Shown: positions 34,362-42,384 of the stretch, piece after piece | Layout of the letters: every line of letters begins with the position of its first letter | Position numbering within the stretch: position 1 is the stretch's first letter | NCBI GenBank assembly: GCA_047972265.1 | Contig: JBKEAM010000053.1 | Coordinates: forward strand, 19,487 to 83,486 | DNA: 64,000 nucleotides | DNA from: JAAYCI01 sp047972265 | GTDB lineage: Bacteria; Bacillota; Clostridia; Oscillospirales; Ruminococcaceae | Direction of reading: 5' to 3' | Position numbers and translations under genes: made by a program | The notes under the pieces: model-generated | What the model was told of the DNA's origin: nothing | Database searches by the model: none | Seen by the model: only the letters and a program-made list of their open reading frames with translations

Positions 34362-34673
34362 ATGGTAAAAATGTCTCCAAAACTAAAAAAAGTTATTGCG
34401 GTGCTGCTTGCTGTTTGCATCGTTTGCTTTATTGTGTTTTCGATGGCAGCTACCGTACAGCATGCCGGGCATCATCATATTCACACACAGCAGTGCTCTG
34501 TTTGTGTGGCGCTGTATGCCACGCGCGAGCTGCTTCGTAAAATAGCGGTGGCAGCACTGCTGTTTTTGCTGCTTCTCTTTTTGTTTAAAACAACCTCGCG
34601 CGTATTGGCCGTGGGGCATAGCAACCGGTATAGCTTTACCCTAGTATTGTATAAAGTGCGTTTAAACCCATAA
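34362..34673 (+). CDS. small membrane protein with His-rich external loop, probable metal binding
   Basis: 103 residues with two hydrophobic spans (VIAVLLAVCIVCFIVFSMAA and IAVAALLFLLLLFLF) separated by a loop reading HAGHHHIHTQQCSVC. The cluster of five His and two Cys suggests Zn2+ binding. AAAGGAAACTTT before 34362 supports this start. It sits 45 bases after lepB and directly before the first zinc-uptake operon, from which a terminator separates it. I cannot assign a named family; a DUF2946-like role in metal handling is inference. Confidence 0.65.
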   Translation: MVKMSPKLKKVIAVLLAVCIVCFIVFSMAATVQHAGHHHIHTQQCSVCVALYATRELLRKIAVAALLFLLLLFLFKTTSRVLAVGHSNRYSFTLVLYKVRLNP

Positions 34674-34683
34674 ATTCTTTATA

Positions 34684-34726
34684 AGCAAGGCCGCCCTGCC
34701 CATAATGGCAGAGGCCTTGCTTTTTT
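34684..34726 (+). terminator. intrinsic terminator before the first zinc operon
   Basis: AGCAAGGCC (34684-34692) pairs with GGCCTTGCT (34713-34721) and is followed by TTTTTG. It separates the His-rich membrane gene from znuA. Confidence 0.8.
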
Positions 34727-34760
34727 GTGCTATAAAAAATAAAGCAATGGAGAATTTAAG

Positions 34761-35762
34761 ATGAAAAAAAGAATAATTGGAATATTGGCAGGCTTTTTTG
34801 CCCTGCTGTTTATGGCGGGCTGCACGCCGCAGGCATCTTCATCGTTGGCCTCTTTGGCGGCAGAGGAAGATAAAGTTAAGGTGGTTACCACTATCTTTCC
34901 GCCTTACGATTTTATAAGGCAAATTGGCGGCCAGCATGTAGAGGTAAGCATGCTGCTTGCCCCCGGTGCCGAAAGCCACTCTTTTGAGCCCAGCCCTAAA
35001 GACATTATAACCATACAAGAAAGCGATATTTTTATTTATGCAGGCGGAGAAAACGACACTTGGGTAGAGCGCATTTTGGGATCTATGGACCGCAGCGGCA
35101 AGCAAGATATTGCCATGATTGATTTGGTAGAAGCCGTGCCCGAAGAAGTGGTAGAGGGCATGGAGGAAGAATACCACGAGCACGAGGAAGGGGAAGAGGA
35201 ACATGCAGAAGAGGCCGAGCAGGAAGAAGCAGCAGAGCTTGATGAGCATGTGTGGACTTCGCCCCAAAATGCCATAACCATTACCCGGGGCTTGTGCAGT
35301 GCCCTAATACAGGCAGATGAAGCAAACAGCGGCGATTATACCCAAAAAACAGAGGAATATGTGCAGCGGCTGCAAAAGCTGGACGAGAACTTTACACAGG
35401 CCATTGGCAATGCCAGCAAAAAAACAATTGTGGTGGGGGATCGTTTCCCTTTTAGGTACCTAGCAGACGCCTACGGGCTTACATATTATGCGGCTTTTGT
35501 GGGCTGCTCTACAGAAACGCAGGCAAGTGTGGGTACCATTGCATTTTTAATTGATAAGGTGGAGCAGGAAAACATTCCCGTGGTTTTTTACATCGAGTTT
35601 TCGAGCCAGAAAATTGCCGATAGCATATGCGAAACCACCGGTGCCAAAAAGGCTTTGCTGCATTCTTGCCACAATGTATCTAAAGAAGATTTTAACAACG
35701 GAACCGGTTATATAGAACTGATGGAAGAAAACCTAAAAGCGCTAAAGGAGGCACTATACTAG
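34761..35762 (+). CDS. znuA: zinc ABC transporter substrate-binding lipoprotein
   Basis: A 333-residue cluster A-I metal-binding protein. The signal peptide ends LLFMAGC, marking a lipoprotein. Metal ligands expected by the family appear at GAESHSFEPSP and DEHVWTSP. Between them lies an acidic, His-bearing loop (YHEHEEGEEEHAEEAEQEE) characteristic of zinc rather than manganese binders. The third site reads GDRFPFRYLAD, without the usual His, and a late HSCHNVS adds possible ligands, as in a known Clostridia subfamily. It ends one base before the znuC start codon. Confidence 0.9.
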   Translation: MKKRIIGILAGFFALLFMAGCTPQASSSLASLAAEEDKVKVVTTIFPPYDFIRQIGGQHVEVSMLLAPGAESHSFEPSPKDIITIQESDIFIYAGGENDTWVERILGSMDRSGKQDIAMIDLVEAVPEEVVEGMEEEYHEHEEGEEEHAEEAEQEEAAELDEHVWTSPQNAITITRGLCSALIQADEANSGDYTQKTEEYVQRLQKLDENFTQAIGNASKKTIVVGDRFPFRYLADAYGLTYYAAFVGCSTETQASVGTIAFLIDKVEQENIPVVFYIEFSSQKIADSICETTGAKKALLHSCHNVSKEDFNNGTGYIELMEENLKALKEALY

Positions 35763-36482
35763 ATGGAAATACTAAGCTGCAAACAAGCCGCCTTTGCCTA
35801 CGAGGGAAACACGGTGGTAAGTGGGCTAAATTTTACAGTGCAAGAGGGAGACTACCTGTGCATTGTAGGAGAAAACGGAGCGGGCAAAAGTACATTGGTA
35901 AAGGGGCTTTTGCGGCTAAAAGAGCCCAGTAAGGGTAAGGTACACTTTGCCAAAGAACTGCGGCCGGGAGAAATTGGCTATCTACCACAGCAAACACCTG
36001 CGCAAAAGGATTTTCCGGCCAGTGCATTTGAAGTGGTATTGTCGGGCTGCTTGCCCAAAAAAGGATTTAGGCTTTTTTATAACCGTAAAGATAAAGAGGA
36101 GGCGCTAGAAAATTTGCGTCTTTTGGGGGTGGATGATTTAAGGGGCAAATGCTACCGCACCTTGTCTGGCGGGCAGCAGCAGCGGGTGCTTTTGGCAAGG
36201 GCATTGTGTGCCACCAGCCGCATTTTGTTGCTGGATGAACCAGTGGCAGGATTAGACCCGGTGGCAACCCAAGAGCTGTACCACCTGATAGAAAAGCTAA
36301 ACCGAGAAGAAAAGCTTACCGTTGTTATGGTTTCGCACGATGTACACAGTGCGATACAGTACGCCAGCTATATATTGCATTTGTCTGGCGGCCAGGCATA
36401 TTTTGGCACGGCAGAAGAATATAAAAAAACCACACTTGGCAAACGCTTTTTAGGAGGGGAAGAGGATGAGCGCAATTCTTAA
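35763..36482 (+). CDS. znuC: zinc ABC transporter ATP-binding protein
   Basis: A 239-residue ABC ATPase of the metal-import class. It has Walker A GENGAGKST, Q-loop GYLPQQTPAQKDFPAS, signature LSGGQQQRVLLARAL, Walker B ILLLDEPVAGLD and MVSHDVHSA. It starts immediately after the znuA stop codon with AAGGAGG inside the end of znuA, and overlaps znuB by 17 bases, so the three are translationally coupled. Confidence 0.93.
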   Translation: MEILSCKQAAFAYEGNTVVSGLNFTVQEGDYLCIVGENGAGKSTLVKGLLRLKEPSKGKVHFAKELRPGEIGYLPQQTPAQKDFPASAFEVVLSGCLPKKGFRLFYNRKDKEEALENLRLLGVDDLRGKCYRTLSGGQQQRVLLARALCATSRILLLDEPVAGLDPVATQELYHLIEKLNREEKLTVVMVSHDVHSAIQYASYILHLSGGQAYFGTAEEYKKTTLGKRFLGGEEDERNS

Positions 36483-37293
36483 CGAAATGTTTTCTTATCC
36501 GTTTTTGGTGCGGGCGGTGGTGGTGGGGCTGCTGGTTTCGCTTTGCGCGGCCCTGCTGGGGGTAAGCCTTGTATTAAAGCGCTATTCTATGATTGGCGAG
36601 GGTTTATCCAACGTAGGGTTTGGCACCTTAGCCATTGCAACAGGCTTAAACCTTGCACCGCTGGCAGTATCTACCCCTGTGGTGGTTTTGGCGGCTTTTT
36701 TATTGCTGCGTCTAAGCGAAAACAGCAAAATTAAGGGCGATGCCGCTATTGCCCTTATATCCACTTCTTCTATTGCTATAGGCGTAACGGTGGTGGCGCT
36801 TACCACCGGCATGACCACCGATGTGTGCAACTATATGTTTGGCAGTATTTTGGCAATGAGTAAAAGTGATGTGTATTTAAGCATTGCGCTGGGCGTGGTG
36901 GTGTTGCTCTCTTTTGTGCTTTTTTATAACCGTATCTTTGCGGTAACCTTTGACGAAACCTTTGCCCGGGCTACGGGCAGCCGCGCAGGGGCTTATAACA
37001 CATTGCTGGCACTGCTTACAGCGGTTACCATAGTGCTGGGCATGCGTATGATGGGCGCATTGTTAATCTCCAGCCTTATTATATTTCCGGCGCTTACCTC
37101 CATGAGGGTGTGTAAAACATACCGTTCGGTCATTATATGCTCGGCAGTGGTTTCTCTGGTTTGTTTTTTTGTAGGGCTGGTTATCTCTTACCAGTACGCC
37201 ATACCCACCGGGGCCTGCATTGTAATGGTTAATATACTGGCATTTTTACTTTTTGCCGCGGCTGGCTTTGTAAAAGAAAGGAAAAGAGCATGA
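36466..37293 (+). CDS. znuB: zinc ABC transporter permease
   Basis: A 275-residue ABC-3 family permease with about eight membrane helices. Typical segments are LVLKRYSMIGEGLSNVGFG near the N-terminus, FDETFARATGSRAGAYN in the cytoplasmic loop and MMGALLISSLIIFPALTSM. It overlaps znuC upstream and the following lipoprotein gene by four bases (ATGA), forming one operon. Confidence 0.93.
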   Translation: MSAILNEMFSYPFLVRAVVVGLLVSLCAALLGVSLVLKRYSMIGEGLSNVGFGTLAIATGLNLAPLAVSTPVVVLAAFLLLRLSENSKIKGDAAIALISTSSIAIGVTVVALTTGMTTDVCNYMFGSILAMSKSDVYLSIALGVVVLLSFVLFYNRIFAVTFDETFARATGSRAGAYNTLLALLTAVTIVLGMRMMGALLISSLIIFPALTSMRVCKTYRSVIICSAVVSLVCFFVGLVISYQYAIPTGACIVMVNILAFLLFAAAGFVKERKRA

Positions 37294-37817
37294 AAAAACT
37301 ATTGGCAATTACTGTAGCGCTGTTTATGTTGCTGCTGGGTGGCTGTAAAAGTAACGCGGAACAAACGGCTAGCTTACCCACCAACCCAAACGGAACGGCG
37401 GCGGTAGACCTACCCAAGGCATCCTCCTCCAGCGAGGCGGCAAGCTTTGATAACTCTGGCGAAGTGATTGAAATAAAAGAAAAAATGTTTATTGCCCAAA
37501 TAAACGACATCTATTTAAACGGACAGGATTATTTGGGCAAAACAATACGGTACGAGGGCATATATGATGAGTATTATGACGAAGCGGGAGATACCACCTA
37601 CCGCTATGTAATACGTTATGGCCCCGGGTGCTGTGGAAACGATGGCAATGCCGGTTTTGAAATTGTATGGGATGGAGAAATGCCGCAAGATACCGACTGG
37701 GTGCGTTTAGAGGGAGTATTAGAAGCGTACGAGTATAATGGCTGGCAATTTTTGTGTGTTAACGTAAGCTATTTAGAGGTATTGCAGGAACGTGGCGCAG
37801 AATATGTAACGCAATAA
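37290..37817 (+). CDS. lipoprotein with a TIGR03943 C-terminal-like domain
   Basis: 175 residues. The signal peptide ends MLLLGGC. After a Ser-rich linker, residues ~60-165 align with the C-terminal extracytoplasmic domain of the TIGR03943 protein at 55744-56562: an IxxIYLN start, GKTIRYEGIYDEYY, a double-Cys motif GPGCCGNDG (MMCCVADAM in the relative), then DWVRLEGVLE. It overlaps znuB by four bases, so it belongs to the zinc operon and may deliver or sense metal at the cell surface. The family assignment by eye is moderately secure; the role is inference. Confidence 0.7.
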   Translation: MKKLLAITVALFMLLLGGCKSNAEQTASLPTNPNGTAAVDLPKASSSSEAASFDNSGEVIEIKEKMFIAQINDIYLNGQDYLGKTIRYEGIYDEYYDEAGDTTYRYVIRYGPGCCGNDGNAGFEIVWDGEMPQDTDWVRLEGVLEAYEYNGWQFLCVNVSYLEVLQERGAEYVTQ

Positions 37818-37891
37818 AACGCTGTACACACTTAATGCCACGGCTTTTGTTAAAGTATAATGCTGGGCTTAAAACAGTAAAGCACAGTAAT

Positions 37892-37935
37892 AAAAACATC
37901 CCCCATCGGAGTATCTGCCGATGGGGGATGTTTTT
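37892..37935. terminator. strong bidirectional terminator
   Basis: An 18-bp near-perfect stem (37892-37909 with 37918-37935) has five A before the C-rich arm and five T after the G-rich arm. It separates the convergent zinc operon and GNAT gene. Confidence 0.9.
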
Positions 37936-37940
37936 ATATT

Positions 37941-38408
37941 TTATAAAATAAGCTGTTTTTCCATAGTATAATTAATCAGTATTTGCTCGCCGCGCTTTAC
38001 CTGGTTTTGCTCTTTTACATGGTAGCCGCGCTTTATAAAAAAAGGCTTTGCGGTAATAGAGGCATGTGTATACACCCTTTTTATCCCCAGAGAAAATGCG
38101 TATTCTTCCAGCGCATCGGTAAGCAGGGTAGCTATGCCCTTGTGTTGAAAATCTTTGTGGATATACAAGCGGTTTAAATATCCGCTGGGCTCAATATCTG
38201 CAAAACCCGTAATTTGGCCGTTTTGCCAAGCAACCAAAGTATAGTTTTTTGCCAGTGAGGTCGCCCAGTCCTCCTTGTTTAGGCTGGCAGGTGCCCATGC
38301 GTTTAATTGTGCGGGGGTATAATCTGCGGCATTTACAAAATGTACGGTGTTGTAAAATAACTTTATTATTTCGCAAAGGTCTTTTTTGTGGTATGGTTTT
38401 AACAGCAT
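37941..38408 (-). CDS. GNAT family N-acetyltransferase
   Basis: A 155-residue acetyltransferase using acetyl-CoA. The P-loop-like motif A is LYIHKDFQHKGIATLLTDAL, preceded by GFADIEPSGYLNRLYI, and a late THASITAKPFFIKRGY matches motif B; the pattern resembles the PhnO/YafP-like subgroup. AAAGGA upstream supports the ATG at 38408. It is transcribed divergently from a WYL regulator, and its promoter carries an operator-like dyad. The substrate is unknown. Confidence 0.88.
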   Translation of the reverse strand: MLLKPYHKKDLCEIIKLFYNTVHFVNAADYTPAQLNAWAPASLNKEDWATSLAKNYTLVAWQNGQITGFADIEPSGYLNRLYIHKDFQHKGIATLLTDALEEYAFSLGIKRVYTHASITAKPFFIKRGYHVKEQNQVKRGEQILINYTMEKQLIL

Positions 38409-38487
38409 ATCGTATTTCCTTTTAAAGCAAGATGCGTATAAAAGCAGTAGCTATATACAAAACGTAGTAAAAGGTAGTATATATTTT

Positions 38488-38518
38488 ATTATACCAGCTA
38501 GGTATACGGCAATGTCAA
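38488..38518 (-). promoter_or_regulatory. GNAT gene promoter with long spacer and internal dyad
   Basis: On the minus strand, perfect TTGACA (38513-38518) and TATAAT (38488-38493) are separated by 19 bases. The region holds the inverted repeat TATACC-AGCTA-GGTATA (38490-38506). An over-long spacer with a central dyad is typical of MerR-type activation by DNA distortion; here the adjacent regulator is a WYL protein. Confidence 0.6.
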
Positions 38519-38575
38519 AAAATGGTTAAAAGTGCTGTACGCCAAGTATGTAAAAAAGTAAAAGAAGAACCCTGT

Positions 38576-39487
38576 ATGCAGATAGACCGCCTGTTTGGAA
38601 TTGTATATACCCTGCTGCGCAAAAACAATATTACAGCTAAAGAACTGGCCCAGCAGTTTGAAGTATCTGTGCGCACCATATACAGGGATATAGAGGTGCT
38701 AAGCGCGGCGGGCATCCCACTGTACACGGCGTTGGGCAAGGGTGGGGGCATTTCTTTACTGGATGATTTTGTGCTTAACCGCTCAGCATTGTCGAAAGAA
38801 GAGCAGGAGCAGGTACTGCTGGCTCTGCAAAATTTTTCGGCTGTGGGCAACCCCAAAGCAGAAACCGCGTTGGCAAAGCTGGGTGGCTTGTTTAAGCGGG
38901 AAGAGCCAACCTGGCTAGAGGTAGATTACTCTCGCTGGGGCAATACCGAAGAAGATAACCAGTTGTTTGCCCTTTTAAGGGCCGCAATATTGCAGTACGA
39001 AGTAGTACAGCTGGAATATGTGGACGCATGGGGCAACCGCACCAGCCGCATGGCAGAGCCGGTACGGCTGGTATATAAATCTAACGCGTGGTATGTAAGG
39101 GCTTTTTGCCAGGATAAAGCCGCCCTGCGTACCTTTAAACTGGCCCGTATTGCGCATGCTACAAAAATGGGGCAATACTTTGCACCCCATACAGAGGAAA
39201 TTCCCCCCATTGAGCCACAAAACGGCCTTGCGGGAGACTGTCCGCCCTTGTTGCTACGCTTTACCCCCGCAATCGCTCACCGCATTTGGGAAGGATTTTC
39301 GGCCGCTACAGTGGAAAAAATGCCGGATGGGTTTTTACAGGTATCGGTAAAAATGCCGCAGGACGACTGGTTGTATGGCTATTTATTGTCTTTTTGGGGT
39401 GAGGTAGAGGTATTGCAGCCTGCATCCGTACAAAAAGAATTGGCACGCAGGGTAGAAAAGATGCATAATAAATATTTAAATAGCTGA
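38576..39487 (+). CDS. YafY-type transcriptional regulator (HTH_11 plus WYL domain)
   Basis: 303 residues. The N-terminal winged helix reads TAKELAQQFEVSVRTIYRDI followed by SAAGIPLYTALGKGGG, the hallmark of the DeoR-like YafY family. The WYL domain spans roughly 140-230 (LEYVDAWGNRTSR, then SNAWYVRAFCQDKAALRTFKL), with a WCX-like C-terminus. Such proteins sense small ligands or nucleic acids. The start at 38576 has only a weak AGAAGAA site upstream; the 18-codon upstream extension does not fit the family. The zinc-ribbon gene downstream is a frequent companion. Confidence 0.88.
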   Translation: MQIDRLFGIVYTLLRKNNITAKELAQQFEVSVRTIYRDIEVLSAAGIPLYTALGKGGGISLLDDFVLNRSALSKEEQEQVLLALQNFSAVGNPKAETALAKLGGLFKREEPTWLEVDYSRWGNTEEDNQLFALLRAAILQYEVVQLEYVDAWGNRTSRMAEPVRLVYKSNAWYVRAFCQDKAALRTFKLARIAHATKMGQYFAPHTEEIPPIEPQNGLAGDCPPLLLRFTPAIAHRIWEGFSAATVEKMPDGFLQVSVKMPQDDWLYGYLLSFWGEVEVLQPASVQKELARRVEKMHNKYLNS

Positions 39488-39556
39488 CACGCTGGTGTCA
39501 GCTATTTTGCTTTATGATAAGAGGGCAGTTAAATATAAAGATAAAGGAGAACAAAA

Positions 39557-39823
39557 ATGGAAGAAAAATACTGTCAGTCTTGTGCTATGCCTATGGAAGG
39601 CAATACCGAAATGTACGGAACAAACTTGGATGGGAGCAAAAGCGACGAATATTGCAGCTATTGCTACCAAAACGGAGCATTTACATCCAACACCAGTATG
39701 GAAGAAATGGTAGAGTTTTGCATTGAGCCTATGGTGCAAAACAATGCCGATATGACAGAGGAAAAAGCGCGGGAAATGATGATGAAGTTTTTCCCTACCT
39801 TAACCCGGTGGAAAAAAGCCTAA
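39557..39823 (+). CDS. zinc-ribbon domain protein
   Basis: An 88-residue protein matching the putative zinc-ribbon family seen beside YafY regulators in Clostridia. It has CQSCAMPM near the N-terminus and EYCSYCYQNG after it, forming a four-Cys zinc site, and a helical C-terminus ending MMMKFFPTLTRWK. AAAGGAG precedes the ATG by 7-8 bases. It follows the WYL regulator by 69 bases and is probably cotranscribed. Confidence 0.88.
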   Translation: MEEKYCQSCAMPMEGNTEMYGTNLDGSKSDEYCSYCYQNGAFTSNTSMEEMVEFCIEPMVQNNADMTEEKAREMMMKFFPTLTRWKKA

Positions 39824-39856
39824 GTATAAGTATAATGTAAAACTTTTGCAATACTT

Positions 39857-39888
39857 AACCCCCTGCGTATTTTTACCGCAGGGGGTTT
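39857..39888 (+). terminator. intrinsic terminator after the zinc-ribbon gene
   Basis: AACCCCCTGCG (39857-39867) pairs with CGCAGGGGGTT (39877-39887), followed by TTTG. Confidence 0.8.
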
Positions 39889-39911
39889 GTCTGTATCTTT
39901 TTACAGGGTTT

Positions 39912-39947
39912 AAAATGCAGCACTGTAAAATCGACGCTGCATTTTTT
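39912..39947. terminator. hairpin terminator near the DUF454 gene
   Basis: AAAATGCAGC (39912-39921) pairs with GCTGCATTTT (39936-39945). The right flank has TTTTTT and the left flank read leftward has TTTTAAAC, so it can act in both directions. It lies just past the leftward DUF454 stop codon. Confidence 0.65.
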
Positions 39948-39952
39948 ACAGT

Positions 39953-40369
39953 TTAAGCTTCTTCAGTGGCCTTCTCTTCTGCCTGTCGCTTCAGCTCGGC
40001 TTTTTGCTCTGGGGTAATCGTTTTTATTCTAAAAATAAAGTAATAATACTTAAAGGCTATCAGACATAAAATAAAAATACGCCCGTATATATTGCTCATC
40101 ATAAAAAAAGCAATAAGCAGCATGATAGAAGCAAAGGCAAGCAGGCAAATTTTGGTTTTTAATGTCATAGAGCGGGTGGCAACAAAACTTTCTAAATGAT
40201 TTTTGTACAGCTTGGTAGATAAAAACCAACGGTTAAACCGCTGTGAGCCTTTGGCAAAAAAGAAAGATGCCGCCAGTAAAAAGGGCGTGGTGGGCAGCAC
40301 GGGTATAAAGGCGCCAACGGCACCCAGTGCAAAGAATATAAAGCCTAGGGCAATATACAGTATTTTCAT
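39953..40369 (-). CDS. YbaN/DUF454 family inner-membrane protein
   Basis: A 138-residue DUF454 protein beginning MKILYIALGFIFFALGAVGA and containing the signature FIPVLPTTPFLLAASFFFAKGS and RFNRWF-x3-KLYKNHLE, followed by two membrane spans and a charged C-terminal tail. Its ATG overlaps the TGA of the upstream ygbA-like gene by four bases, so it is the last gene of the exporter operon. AAAGGA supports the start at 40369. The biochemical function of the family is unknown. Confidence 0.9.
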   Translation of the reverse strand: MKILYIALGFIFFALGAVGAFIPVLPTTPFLLAASFFFAKGSQRFNRWFLSTKLYKNHLESFVATRSMTLKTKICLLAFASIMLLIAFFMMSNIYGRIFILCLIAFKYYYFIFRIKTITPEQKAELKRQAEEKATEEA

Positions 40370-40725
40370 TGTGCAAGTCCTTTCTTTTGCCGCTTGCTGG
40401 TAATTAGGTGGCGTACTGCCAATACAGGGTGATGCAAAAGCATACGAGGGCCCGCATGGCGCATTACTGTGCGTATTTGGGCACGGTTTTCGGGGGTATA
40501 ACAATGAATGTGGCAGTTGCTGCAAAAGGTTTTGTTTTGCATAAGCGGGCAAAGATCAATCCGCTTAAAAGAATAAGCAAGCAGCTTTTGGCACGAGGGG
40601 CAAGCTTGTTTATGTGATATAACGCTTCGTGCTTTTTTGTGCGCCTTGCGACAGTAAAGCAAAAGCATATGCTGTAAAACCTGCTTTTCTTGCTGCCGCT
40701 TGTCCTGCAAAGCCTTTTCATGCAT
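40366..40725 (-). CDS. ygbA: YgbA-type nitrous-oxide-stimulated-promoter family protein
   Basis: A 119-residue Cys-rich cytoplasmic protein matching the YgbA_NO family. CPSCQKLLAYSFKRIDLCP and KTFCSNCHIHCY give a set of paired cysteines, probably a metal or Fe-S site, and the C-terminal VMRHAGPRMLLHHPVLAVRHL is family-typical. In enterobacteria ygbA responds to nitrosative stress. Here it follows the CydC-like gene by three bases and overlaps DUF454, linking it to the exporter operon. Confidence 0.85.
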   Translation of the reverse strand: MHEKALQDKRQQEKQVLQHMLLLYCRKAHKKARSVISHKQACPSCQKLLAYSFKRIDLCPLMQNKTFCSNCHIHCYTPENRAQIRTVMRHAGPRMLLHHPVLAVRHLITSKRQKKGLAQ

Positions 40726-40728
40726 TTT

Positions 40729-42384
40729 TTAGCTGCCCCGGTTGCTTTTTAAAGAAAATACCTCACTGGCCACCGATATGGTAGAAGCACGGTGCGATAC
40801 TAAAACCACTGTTTTTTGGGACGATTCTTTCACCAAAGATTCTAAAATAACGCCCTCATTCAGACTGTCCAGGTTGCTGGTGGGCTCATCCAGTAAAATA
40901 AGGGGAGAATTGTGTAAAAAGGCACGGGCAAGGCCTATGCGCTGGCGTTCCCCGCCAGAAAGTGTTTCGCCAAGCTCGCCCACGTTGCTTTGGTAGCCCT
41001 CGGGTAAAGAGATAATAAAATCGTGTACCGATGCCTTTTTGCAGGCGTCTTCCAGTTCTTGTTGGGTGGCGTTCTGCTTTGCAATTTTAAGGTTATTTTC
41101 TATCGTGTCGTTAAAAAGCTGGGTATCTTGGGTTACAAAGCTTTGCATTTTGCGCAATGCGCTGGTGTTAACTTGGGCAATGTTGTGGTCAGAAACTTCT
41201 ATTTTGCCGCTGTCAACATCCCAAAAGCGCATTAAAAGGCGCAATAAAGTGGATTTTCCGCTGCCGCTTTTGCCAGAGATGCCCACTATTTTATGCACAG
41301 GTACAGTAAGCGATACATTTTGCAGCACTTTTTCTTCTTTGTAGCCAAAGCTAATGTCTTTGCAGTTAATGCCGCTAAAAGCGGGTGAAGTGCCGTTTAC
41401 AACATCGGTGGTAATGGGTTCTTCTTCTAATATATCCAGCACACGATTGCCGGCGGCAAAGGTGTGTACAAGGTTGTTGGCAAGGTTTGCAAGGGCAAGC
41501 ACCGGCCCGTAAGAGCTAAGCGAAGCCACGGTGGCAACAACAATATTTTCAAATGCCGGCGTGCCTGCCTGGTGCAGGCCAATACCGATAAAAAGTATTG
41601 CAAGCGAAAAAACCAAAATGGCGGCGCCGGTAAAAGCGGAGCCTAGCCCCTCACCCTTTTTTAGCAAAAGGTTGGTTTTGGCAAGCTCATCGGTTTGCTC
41701 TTGTATTTGGTGCAGTTGGTTTGCGCCGCTGCCGTATTGCAGGGTTTCGCGCAGGCCGCGCAGGCTGTCTAACAGGGTGCTGCTTAGGCCGCCGGCCTGT
41801 TGCCGTGCCTGTATGCCGTACCCGCTGCCTTTTTTAGAGATAAACAGGGGGATAACAATTCCCACGGTGCAATAGCCCAAAAGCGCAATAAGGGCAAACA
41901 AAGGGTGCAGCAAAAATAAAAACACCAGCATAATAATGGCAGTAATAAAAGCAATGGCAACAGGAGAAATGGTGTGTGCGTAAAAAACCTCTAGCAGCTC
42001 TATATCAGAGGTAATGACCGAAACAAGGTTGCCTTTATCCCGCGTTTCTAGTTTTGCGGGGGCCAAACGCCGCAAGGATGCAAATACCTTATCGCGAATA
42101 TGCGCCAGCAGTTTAAAGGCAATGTAATGGTTAGAGGCTTGCTCTGCATAGCGCAAAACGCCGCGCAAAATAGCCAACACAGCCAATGTAATAAAAATAA
42201 ACTGTAACGAAAAAGGGGAAGCAAGCCCACCCGCTTTTAAAAGGCCATATGCGCCTAAAATGGTAATAAACATAGCGCACAAATACCCTATTACCCCCAT
42301 AACAATGGCACAGGCCATGGGTAAAAGCAGAGGCTTTACCAATACAATCAGCTTAGCTGCTGTTTTAAAATAACTTCTACGCAT
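40729..42384 (-). CDS. CydC-like ABC exporter (fused TMD and ATPase)
   Basis: 551 residues: six membrane helices (~15-300), then an ATPase with GISGKSGSGKST, signature ETLSGGERQRIGLARAF, Walker B LILLDEPTSNLD and LVSHRAS. It is paired with the CydD-like protein encoded upstream with an eight-base overlap, so they probably form a heterodimeric exporter of thiols or heme. No cytochrome bd genes are visible nearby, so the substrate is inferred only from the family. AAGGAG at 7 bases supports the start at 42384 over the ATG at 42390. Confidence 0.87.
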   Translation of the reverse strand: MRRSYFKTAAKLIVLVKPLLLPMACAIVMGVIGYLCAMFITILGAYGLLKAGGLASPFSLQFIFITLAVLAILRGVLRYAEQASNHYIAFKLLAHIRDKVFASLRRLAPAKLETRDKGNLVSVITSDIELLEVFYAHTISPVAIAFITAIIMLVFLFLLHPLFALIALLGYCTVGIVIPLFISKKGSGYGIQARQQAGGLSSTLLDSLRGLRETLQYGSGANQLHQIQEQTDELAKTNLLLKKGEGLGSAFTGAAILVFSLAILFIGIGLHQAGTPAFENIVVATVASLSSYGPVLALANLANNLVHTFAAGNRVLDILEEEPITTDVVNGTSPAFSGINCKDISFGYKEEKVLQNVSLTVPVHKIVGISGKSGSGKSTLLRLLMRFWDVDSGKIEVSDHNIAQVNTSALRKMQSFVTQDTQLFNDTIENNLKIAKQNATQQELEDACKKASVHDFIISLPEGYQSNVGELGETLSGGERQRIGLARAFLHNSPLILLDEPTSNLDSLNEGVILESLVKESSQKTVVLVSHRASTISVASEVFSLKSNRGS

